Below are positions 1 through 5,171 of a DNA stretch of 5,171 bases, in pieces. A program made the translations under genes and the position numbers. A model generated the notes under the pieces. It searched no databases, was not told where the DNA came from, and saw nothing but the letters and a program-made list of their open reading frames with translations. Location: contig DAOVYW010000177.1 in assembly GCA_030635415.1 (NCBI GenBank), positions 1-5,171 on the forward strand. The letters run 5' to 3'. How positions within the stretch are numbered: position 1 is the first letter of the stretch; each line of letters opens with the position of its first letter. This DNA comes from Candidatus Firestoneibacteriota bacterium (GTDB taxonomy: Bacteria; Oederibacteriota; JAAXVQ01; JAUVAV01).

Positions 1-504
1 GCCGGCGGGCTTGGATGGCATGTGTGGCTGGATGGACTGGAGATTACCCAGTTCACCTATTTTCAGCAAATGGGTTCGATAGATTTAAACCCGGTCAGCG
101 TGGAAATCACCTACGGACTGGAACGAATTGTCATGTTTTTGCAAAAAGTGGAGTCGATTTTCAAGATCGAGTGGGGAAACGGCATTAGCTATGGCGAGCT
201 TTTTCATGCCAACGAGGTACAGTGGTCGCGGTTTAATTTTGAGGCCTCGAATCCCGAGGCGCTCTTGGAAGCTTTCCGGGTTTGTGAGCAAGAGACCAGG
301 CGTTTAATCGAGTTGAATTTGGTTATGCCGGCTTATGACCAACTGGTCAAGAGTTCACACCTTTTTAATTTACTGGAGGCCCGGGGTTCTATCTCAATTA
401 CCGAGCGCGTGGGATATATTACGCGCCTGCGCAACCTGGCCCGGCTCTGTGCGCAAGGCTATATTAAGCACCGGGAAGAGATGGGATTTCCCTTAATGGT
501 TTAG
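1..504 (+). CDS. glyQ: Glycyl-tRNA synthetase alpha subunit, 3' part (5' end outside window)
   Basis: Catalytic alpha subunit of the alpha2beta2 glycyl-tRNA synthetase, a cytoplasmic class II enzyme that joins glycine to tRNA-Gly using ATP. The frame is open from base 1 and gives 167 residues before TAG. This is a little over half of the roughly 290-300 residues usual for GlyQ; the N-terminal part lies upstream of the window. Visible family landmarks are LGWHVWLDGLEITQFTYFQQ near visible residues 4-23, EITYGLER at 35-42 (class II motif 3 with its ATP-binding Arg), FHANEVQ, a helical SSHLFNLLEARGSISITER segment, and the family-typical C-terminus REEMGFPL. An internal GTG at 22 is not the start, because conserved GlyQ sequence continues in frame to its left. 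glyS follows after 190 nt, as in many bacteria. The gap is unusually filled by a long palindromic element. Identification is from remembered family sequence and is very secure. Confidence 0.97.
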   Translation, partial: AGGLGWHVWLDGLEITQFTYFQQMGSIDLNPVSVEITYGLERIVMFLQKVESIFKIEWGNGISYGELFHANEVQWSRFNFEASNPEALLEAFRVCEQETRRLIELNLVMPAYDQLVKSSHLFNLLEARGSISITERVGYITRLRNLARLCAQGYIKHREEMGFPLMV

Positions 505-509
505 TTTTT

Positions 510-644
510 AGCGTGCGGAAGGTCTTTTTACAAAACATTGAAGCGGAGATCGTTTCACAACCTGCACAGCCGAGAATAAGCATGAGAACATACTGTTTTT
601 CGCAGTCCCCGCGCAATGTTTTGGAAAAAGACCTTCCGCACGCT
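510..644. repeat. 135-bp long inverted-repeat element between glyQ and glyS (MITE-like or ERIC-like)
   Basis: The left arm, 510-540, begins AGCGTGCGGAAGGTC. It is the reverse complement of the right arm, 614-644, over 31 positions with one mismatch (A530 against G624). Pairing resumes inward: 543-549 (GCGGAGA) matches 606-612 with one mismatch after a small bulge. CTGC 562-565 can pair with GCAG 602-605, and ACAG 566-569 with CTGT 593-596. The whole 135 nt can therefore fold into one long interrupted stem. It is not a good intrinsic terminator, because no T-run follows the right arm; the T5/A5 tracts lie inside the stem. No target-site duplication is evident at its edges and no transposase is encoded. 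The element lies in a transcribed gap inside an operon, like ERIC, RUP or other non-autonomous palindromic repeats. Whether it is multicopy in this genome cannot be seen from one window. Confidence 0.85.
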
Positions 645-680
645 CATCCATACTAAGTTTAAGTAAAATCCATGAATTTT

Positions 681-685
681 GAGGG
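681..685 (+). promoter_or_regulatory. Shine-Dalgarno site of glyS
   Basis: GAGGG ends 9 nt before the ATG at 695, which is good spacing. An ATG at 690 lies only 4 nt away and meets TGA after one further codon, so this site supports 695 as the glyS start. Confidence 0.7.
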
Positions 686-694
686 TTATATGAC

Positions 695-2812
695 ATGAAT
701 GGTGTTAAACAGAAAGATCAGTTTAAAAAAGACGCGCTCCTGGAAATCGGCTGCGAGGAACTGCCAGCGGATTACATGCTTGCGAATGAGCAAACGCGTT
801 TAGCTTTCAATACGGAACAGGTGTTCCGCGCGAAAAATCTGGATTTTGACGAAGTTAAGGTTCAAGCGACCCCCCGGAGAATAATTTTTTACATAAGAGG
901 GCTGGCTGAAGACCAGACCTCGATCACCCGGGAGCTAGCCGGGCCAAAGAAAAGCATTGCCTATCTTCCGGATGGCACACTCTCTCCGGCCGGCCAGGGG
1001 TTTCTGCGCAAGGCAGGAGTCAAGCCTGAGGAGATAGGTATACAGGATGAACGGCTTTTTGTCCGGCTGGAAGTAAAAGGCCAACCGACCCGGGTTTTAT
1101 TACCGGAAATATTTTCCGAATTAATCCGGGGGAAATTTGATTTTCCCAAGACCATGCGCTGGGAAGCGTCAGGCGCCAGGTTCGCGCGGCCAATACGCTG
1201 GATCACAGCCCTGTTCGGCACAGAGGTTATCCCCTTCCATTGCGCGGATATAGAAGCCGGCCGCATTACCCGGTTGCACCCCCTCCACCGTCCGCAACAG
1301 GCCGAGGTGCCAAGCGCATCGGAGCATGAAAACATACTCAGGCAAGGCAGGGTGATTAATACTACTGATAAACGTTTCAATAAAATAAAAGAAGCCTTAG
1401 AGGCAGAAGCCCGGAGATTGGGCGGATGTCCGGTAAAGGATAGCGGTTTATTGGAAACAGTGACAATGATGGCCGAGTTTCCGGGCGTACTCTCAGGGAA
1501 CATTTCCAAGAACTTCCTTGATTTGCCCCGTGAAATAATTATTACTACGCTGCGGGAACACCAGCGCTATTTCGCGGTTGAAGATGAATCCGGCCGGCTC
1601 TTGCCGTTTTTTCTGGCAGTGCATGACAATCCATTGGCAGCCGCGGATACTATGCGCCCAGGATTTGAACGGGTACTGGAAGCCCGCCTGAAAGACGCTG
1701 AATTTTTCTATAACCAGGATGTCAAAAATTCTTTGGAACAAAAAGTTCCGGACCTGGAACGGGTGCTCTGGATAAAAGGGCTGGGAAGCCTGCGGGATAA
1801 AACCCAACGTCTGGAAAATCTATGCGCACGTCTGGCCAAAAAGCTGGAACCAGGGCAGGAAGAGAACGTACAACAGGCCGCCCACCTTTCCAAGGCGGAC
1901 CTTATATCCCTGATGGTACAGGAAAAGGAGTTCAGCTCACTCCAGGGCATTATGGGAACCTGCTATGCCCTGGCCCAGGGTGTTCCGGAAGCAGCGGCCC
2001 TGGCCATTCGCGAGCAATATTTGCCGCGGTGGTCGGATGATAAACTCCCCGCCACGCCGGCCGGCCGAATCCTGGCCCTGGTGGACAAATTAGACCATAT
2101 GGCCGGTTGCTGGGGCGCGGGTTTTATCCCGACCGGCACCAAAGACCCTTATGCGCTTCGCCGGGCCGCCCAGGGGATTATTGCCATAACCCTGGAGGTT
2201 GGATACAAGTACTCCCTGAATGAGGTACTGGATTTGAGTGTGCGCGGTTTTGGGAGTTTTAGCGAAAAAGCGGAAGAGATTAAAACCGGAATAAAAACCT
2301 ATATCCAGGGACGTATGGAGAGTGAACTGGGACGGAGAGGGATTAAGCCTGATCTTATCCAGGCCCTGCTGGGCGTCTGGTGGGATGACATAACCATCCT
2401 GGTGCAAAAGGCGGAAACCCTGCACGCTTTAAGAAATGAACCCGGATTTACGGAAAAAATCATTACTTTTTCCCGGGTGGTTAATATTCTGCCCAAGGAT
2501 ATGCCCAGAAATATACCACCGGACCAGGAAGAGAAAGAAGTTAATACCCGGATTTTCAGCCATGAAACGGAAAAGCAATTGCACACCGCCTGTCAAAAAG
2601 CGGGAAAAGAGATCGCGGATTTATCGCGGGCCGGGAATTTCAGAGCATGCTTTGAACGCTTAGCTGAAATGAAGCCGTTGATTGACCGCTTTTTCGATGA
2701 TGTTATGGTTATGGATAAAAATGAGGACATCCGCCGCAACCGCCTGAATCTATTGACCAATCTCGCGCGTCAAATCTGGATACTGGCCGACTTTTCCCGG
2801 CTGGCGGCTTAG
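695..2812 (+). CDS. glyS: Glycyl-tRNA synthetase beta subunit
   Basis: Beta subunit of the heterotetrameric glycyl-tRNA synthetase; it mainly binds tRNA and is required for charging by GlyQ. At 705 residues it is full length (the family is about 690). Landmarks in order: N-terminal ALLEIGCEELPADYM (14-28), ATPRRI (58-63), FPKTMRWE followed by RFARPIRWI (150-170), MMAEFPGVLSG (258-268), LPREIIITTLREHQRYF (277-293), an HD-like helical region containing AAHLSKADLISLMVQE (395-410) and LQGIMGTCYA (416-425), DKLDHMAG (464-471), GTKDPYALRRAA (481-492), and a C-terminal DALR-type anticodon-binding domain ending DDVMVMDKNEDIRRNRLNLL (668-687). The ATG at 695 is preferred for its GAGGG site and because the conserved N-terminus starts only 13 residues in; those leading residues are Lys-rich and not conserved. 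An 8-codon ORF ends on this start as ATGA. Its TAG is followed by the next gene after 7 nt. No frameshift or missing block is apparent. Confidence 0.98.
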   Translation: MNGVKQKDQFKKDALLEIGCEELPADYMLANEQTRLAFNTEQVFRAKNLDFDEVKVQATPRRIIFYIRGLAEDQTSITRELAGPKKSIAYLPDGTLSPAGQGFLRKAGVKPEEIGIQDERLFVRLEVKGQPTRVLLPEIFSELIRGKFDFPKTMRWEASGARFARPIRWITALFGTEVIPFHCADIEAGRITRLHPLHRPQQAEVPSASEHENILRQGRVINTTDKRFNKIKEALEAEARRLGGCPVKDSGLLETVTMMAEFPGVLSGNISKNFLDLPREIIITTLREHQRYFAVEDESGRLLPFFLAVHDNPLAAADTMRPGFERVLEARLKDAEFFYNQDVKNSLEQKVPDLERVLWIKGLGSLRDKTQRLENLCARLAKKLEPGQEENVQQAAHLSKADLISLMVQEKEFSSLQGIMGTCYALAQGVPEAAALAIREQYLPRWSDDKLPATPAGRILALVDKLDHMAGCWGAGFIPTGTKDPYALRRAAQGIIAITLEVGYKYSLNEVLDLSVRGFGSFSEKAEEIKTGIKTYIQGRMESELGRRGIKPDLIQALLGVWWDDITILVQKAETLHALRNEPGFTEKIITFSRVVNILPKDMPRNIPPDQEEKEVNTRIFSHETEKQLHTACQKAGKEIADLSRAGNFRACFERLAEMKPLIDRFFDDVMVMDKNEDIRRNRLNLLTNLARQIWILADFSRLAA

Positions 2813-2819
2813 GGATAAA

Positions 2820-3308
2820 ATGTTTATTAGAAAATTTATTATGGTTTTTTTATTATTATTGGCCATTAACACCGCGCAGGCCGGGGATGCGGGAATCGGG
2901 GTGAAAGTGGGATTTTCGGGAGGGCCGTGTTTTTCCGCTTTGGGTAACTTGAAATTGAATGACACATCATCTTTGAATCTGGCCTTAGGCGGGTTTCCGG
3001 GCATAATTCTTAGAGTGGAATCAAACTATAGGTATACTATAATAAAATCATGGTCGCCTTTTTTGCAGGGTGGTATTGGTTACTGGATGTTTTTTAGGGG
3101 CCGCGGGGAGGGCCAAGGTATCACCGATCTTCACCTGGATTTTGGAATATCAAGATCTATAACGCCGGTTTTTGATATTTCCGCTAACCTGGGTGTTTTA
3201 TATGTCCCGGCCTTTATCAATCCCTGGTTCAAGGAGGAGTTTTCAGATGGTATCGCAATGATACCCACTATTGGTTTTGAAATTGTTTACCACCTGCCGC
3301 ATAATTAG
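2820..3308 (+). CDS. Small secreted or outer-membrane beta-barrel-like protein of unknown function
   Basis: I do not recognise this 162-residue protein at family level. It opens with a textbook Sec signal peptide: basic MFIRK, a hydrophobic core FIMVFLLLLAI (6-16), then NTAQA with probable SignalPeptidase I cleavage after Ala21. There is no lipobox Cys at the cleavage point. The mature part, about 141 residues, has alternating hydrophobic and polar stretches with many Gly, Tyr, Phe and Trp: GIGVKVGF (25-32), SLNLALGGFPGIILRVESNY (51-70), FLQGGIGYWMFF (81-92), LHLDFGISRSI (104-114), FDISANLGVLYV (118-129) and PTIGFEIVYHL (149-159). This pattern resembles small OmpA/OmpW-like barrels or periplasmic beta proteins. 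The C-terminus ends HLPHN rather than in the usual terminal aromatic. The start is supported by AGGGA at 2811-2815, overlapping the glyS stop; a later ATG at 2841 would lose the basic N-region. Coding is very likely because of the coherent signal peptide and tight spacing to glyS. Function is unknown. Confidence 0.85.
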   Translation: MFIRKFIMVFLLLLAINTAQAGDAGIGVKVGFSGGPCFSALGNLKLNDTSSLNLALGGFPGIILRVESNYRYTIIKSWSPFLQGGIGYWMFFRGRGEGQGITDLHLDFGISRSITPVFDISANLGVLYVPAFINPWFKEEFSDGIAMIPTIGFEIVYHLPHN

Positions 3309-3357
3309 ACCCACGCTCTATTTTAATACGCATCCGGCGCGCCAAAGTCTTTTTCCC

Positions 3358-3363
3358 GGAGGA
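3358..3363 (+). promoter_or_regulatory. Shine-Dalgarno site of the methyltransferase gene
   Basis: GGAGGA lies 12 nt before the ATG at 3376. This is slightly long but strong, and it supports that start. The rest of the 67-nt gap 3309-3375 shows no terminator hairpin with a T-run and no convincing promoter. It holds only a short GGCGCGCC palindrome at 3336-3343. Confidence 0.65.
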
Positions 3364-3375
3364 TAATTTGTCATA

Positions 3376-4152
3376 ATGCTTGAACAGCAGAAGCGGGATA
3401 TTGCCCAAGCCATGGAAACTGAACCGGAATTACTGCCCTTTATGTCTGAACTTCTGGCTGATTTTTACGAACTGGGAAGTTCTCCGCCTTTAATAGTGGA
3501 TTTAATAAAGCCTCTGGACCTGCCGGATAAGGCCAGGATTCTTGACCTGGGTTGCGGCAAGGGGGCGGTGTCCATTGTGCTGGCCAAAGAGCTGGGTTTT
3601 CAAATGACAGGGATTGATTTTTTTTCTCCTTTCATCCAAGCGGCACAAGAGTTGGCGCAGGCAGCAGGGGTGGAAAAATTGTGCCGATTTGAGTATGCCG
3701 ATATTCGTGAACGAGTGCCGCAATTAAGCGGGTTTGATGGGTTGGTATTTGCCTCAGTAGGAGGAGTATGGGGAGACCTTGGCCAATGTATGAAAAAGCT
3801 CCGGCAGACTGTGCGTTCCGGCGGATTTTTAATTATTGATGACGGTTTTCTAGTCAGTGAGAGAAAGATTGAGACTCCAGGATATGATTATTGCCATAAT
3901 TACGAAGACACACTGCGCTGTTTAAGCCAATACGGTGACCATATATTGAAGGAAACGATTATATCGGATAATGATATGAAGGACATGAACCGGTTGTATA
4001 TGGAGCGTCTGAATAAACGTGCCTTGTCTATAAGGCAGGCGCATCCGGAAATGACTGCCTGCTTGGAGAGTTATCTAAAAAACCAGGAAGAATTATGCCG
4101 CCTCATGGAAAGCGATTTGAAAAGTGCGATTTGGTTGATCCAAAAGGCCTAA
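3376..4152 (+). CDS. Class I SAM-dependent methyltransferase, substrate unknown
   Basis: A 258-residue cytoplasmic protein with a Rossmann-type methyltransferase core. An N-terminal helical lead (1-50) precedes motif I, ARILDLGCGKGAVSIVLAKE (53-72), whose glycine-rich loop DLGCGKG (57-63) binds S-adenosylmethionine. Strand 2 ends in the acidic residue D81 (TGIDFF), expected to hold the SAM ribose. FEYADIRE (105-112) supplies the adenine-side acidic D109. FDGLVFASVGGVW (120-132) is the strand-4 motif, and SGGFLIIDDGFL (148-159) is the strand-5 post-motif. The tail from about 200 to 258 is helical and charged and is not part of the minimal core; it may contribute to substrate binding. The sequence fits broad families such as Methyltransf_25/UbiE-like, which methylate small molecules as well as proteins or RNA, so no substrate is assigned. 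There is no signal peptide. The Fe-ADH gene begins 29 nt downstream, which suggests co-transcription. Confidence 0.93.
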   Translation: MLEQQKRDIAQAMETEPELLPFMSELLADFYELGSSPPLIVDLIKPLDLPDKARILDLGCGKGAVSIVLAKELGFQMTGIDFFSPFIQAAQELAQAAGVEKLCRFEYADIRERVPQLSGFDGLVFASVGGVWGDLGQCMKKLRQTVRSGGFLIIDDGFLVSERKIETPGYDYCHNYEDTLRCLSQYGDHILKETIISDNDMKDMNRLYMERLNKRALSIRQAHPEMTACLESYLKNQEELCRLMESDLKSAIWLIQKA

Positions 4153-4164
4153 AATCCCCTATTT

Positions 4165-4170
4165 AAGGAG
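4165..4170 (+). promoter_or_regulatory. Shine-Dalgarno site of the Fe-ADH gene
   Basis: AAGGAG lies 11 nt before the ATG at 4182, with a second partial AGAAGG (4169-4174) 7 nt away. It is the strongest ribosome site in the window and fixes the start of the last gene. Confidence 0.8.
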
Positions 4171-4181
4171 AAGGTGTTATC

Positions 4182-5171
4182 ATGCAGAATTTTGTCTTCC
4201 ATAATCCGACCAAGATAATATTCGGTCAGGGGCAAACCCCATGCATTGGCCCGGAGACTGCGGCTTACGGCAAAAGAGCGCTCCTGCTTTTTGGTCAAAA
4301 CAGTGCGCGTAAGCATGGGGTTTTAAAGCAGGTCAGGGAAAGTCTGGAAACCGCCGGCCTGGAATGGGTGGAGTGTGGAGGGATTAAATCCAATCCAACA
4401 CTGGGTTTTGTTTACGCGGTGCTGGAGCTCTGGCGCCGGGAAAAACCTGATGTGATTGTGGCCCTCGGCGGCGGAAGCGTGATCGATACGGCCAAGGCCA
4501 TAGCTGCGGGCGCATGTTATTCCGGTGATGTTTGGGACTTTTTTTGCAGAAAAGCGGCAGTAACCAAAGCCATCCCTATAACCACGGTACTTACTTTAGC
4601 CGCCTCAGCCTCGGAGATGAACGGCGGCGGCGTAATTACCAATGAAAAAACCGAACAGAAATACAACTTGATGGGATCTGCGCTTTACCCTAAAGTCTCT
4701 ATCCTGGATCCGGTCAATACTCTCACTGTGCCTCGCAACTACTCCATGTACGGCGCGGTGGATGCGATCATCCATCTCCTGGAAGGATATTTTAATGGAG
4801 GAGAGAGACGGTCTCCCTTGCAGGACAGACTGGTAGAGGGATTGATTATCACCATAATGGAAGCTGCCGGACGGATATTCCGGCGTCCCCGGGATTATTC
4901 CGCCCGGGCGGAATTGATGTGGTGTGCCACGCTAGGGCTTAATGGTTTGACCACCGCGGGAATCGGAGGGGCGGAATTTCCCATGCATATGCTGGAACAT
5001 GCTTTAAGCGCGATATATGATATACCGCACGGCGCCGGTCTCTCGATCATTTCGCCGGCCTGGATGAAATATGCCAGCCGTAAGTCTTCTGCCAAATTCG
5101 CACAATTCAGCCGGCGCGTCTTCAGCCTGGATAAAGGTTCGCCAACAGCCACGGCCCGGGCGGGCATAAAC
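4182..5171 (+). CDS. Iron-containing alcohol dehydrogenase (YqhD/BdhA-like), 5' part, truncated by window end
   Basis: The frame is open for 330 codons from ATG 4182 to the last base, with no stop. YqhD/butanol dehydrogenase-type enzymes are about 385-390 residues, so about 55-60 C-terminal residues lie outside. The product would interconvert alcohols and aldehydes or ketones with NAD(P)H in the cytoplasm, typically disposing of reducing power or detoxifying aldehydes. The N-terminus, FVFHNPTKIIFGQGQ (4-18), is typical of the family. The dinucleotide-binding GGGSVIDTAKAIAAG spans 96-110 (the GGGS loop is 96-99). IPITTVLTLAASASEM (131-146) corresponds to the family's P-T-x-x-x-S-GSE-type segment. 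Metal ligands are all present: D194 and H198 in VDAIIHLLEGY, and H269 and H283 in MHMLEHALSAIYDIPHGAG. The 4-residue and 14-residue spacings equal those in E. coli YqhD and FucO. H273 is the extra conserved His. Cofactor preference and natural substrate cannot be read from this. Its spacing suggests co-transcription with the methyltransferase. Confidence 0.95.
   Translation, partial: MQNFVFHNPTKIIFGQGQTPCIGPETAAYGKRALLLFGQNSARKHGVLKQVRESLETAGLEWVECGGIKSNPTLGFVYAVLELWRREKPDVIVALGGGSVIDTAKAIAAGACYSGDVWDFFCRKAAVTKAIPITTVLTLAASASEMNGGGVITNEKTEQKYNLMGSALYPKVSILDPVNTLTVPRNYSMYGAVDAIIHLLEGYFNGGERRSPLQDRLVEGLIITIMEAAGRIFRRPRDYSARAELMWCATLGLNGLTTAGIGGAEFPMHMLEHALSAIYDIPHGAGLSIISPAWMKYASRKSSAKFAQFSRRVFSLDKGSPTATARAGIN

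Noticed and set aside
510..644. Intrinsic transcription terminator for glyQ
   Set aside because: The stem is long, but no T-run follows it on either strand; the poly-T/poly-A tracts are inside the stem and the loop region is 73 nt. It does not have terminator form.
508..696. 62-codon minus-strand ORF covering the palindromic element
   Set aside because: It lies almost wholly within the inverted repeat, has no recognisable domain and reads through both arms. It is best explained as an artefact of the repeat, and similar copies elsewhere could be mis-annotated as small hypothetical genes.
961..1509. 182-codon minus-strand ORF inside glyS, and other antisense or out-of-frame ORFs at 1493-1807, 1708-1950, 1822-2040, 2090-2425, 2299-2586 and 2436-2663
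   Set aside because: All lie within the well-conserved glyS reading frame, show no domain or ribosome-site support, and have the odd composition of shadow frames.
2750..3004. 84-codon minus-strand ORF across the glyS end and the exported-protein gene
   Set aside because: It opposes two supported + strand genes and has no signal, domain or upstream ribosome site worth reporting.
3038..3043. Perfect TATAAT -10-like hexamer within the exported-protein gene
   Set aside because: No -35-like hexamer sits at suitable spacing, and it is over 300 nt from the next start. The surrounding codons (Tyr-Thr-Ile-Ile) explain the AT-rich run.
3336..3343. GGCGCGCC palindrome upstream of the methyltransferase gene as an operator
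   Set aside because: An 8-bp GC palindrome alone is too weak; there is no second half-site and no nearby promoter to support it.
4895..5167. 90-codon minus-strand ORF opposite the Fe-ADH gene
   Set aside because: The + strand frame here carries the metal-ligand motif of iron-dependent alcohol dehydrogenases, so the antisense frame is a shadow.

Overview
The window holds five protein-coding genes, all on the + strand and closely spaced. In order they are the 3' part of glyQ, complete glyS, a small secreted or outer-membrane-like protein, a class I SAM-dependent methyltransferase, and the 5' part of an iron-dependent alcohol dehydrogenase that runs off the right edge. No RNA gene, CRISPR array, transposase gene or integrase gene was found.

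The organism cannot be named from this sequence. The two-subunit (alpha2beta2) glycyl-tRNA synthetase marks it as a bacterium. The 2820-3308 product has a classic signal peptide and a body rich in Gly and aromatic residues in beta-like segments, which suggests a diderm cell with an outer membrane. Base composition looks moderate, near 50% GC. The Fe-ADH fits an anaerobic or fermentative lifestyle but does not prove one. An uncultivated diderm lineage of the Omnitrophota or deltaproteobacterial-grade type is a guess only.

Left part (1-2812): glyQ and glyS encode the two subunits of one enzyme that charges tRNA-Gly. The 190-nt gap between them contains the most unusual object in the window, a 135-bp nearly perfect palindromic element (510-644). 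Its 31-bp arms have a single mismatch and further inner pairing. It looks like a non-coding, MITE-like or ERIC-like repeat inserted inside the operon.

Middle and right part (2813-5171): the envelope protein begins 7 nt after the glyS stop and is probably co-transcribed with it. After 67 nt comes the methyltransferase, and after 29 nt more the Fe-ADH, each with a good Shine-Dalgarno site. The last two may form a small metabolic unit, but nothing in the sequence links their chemistry to each other or to tRNA charging. Apart from the palindromic element the region is ordinary housekeeping and accessory metabolism. I see no defence, mobile or novel multi-gene system.
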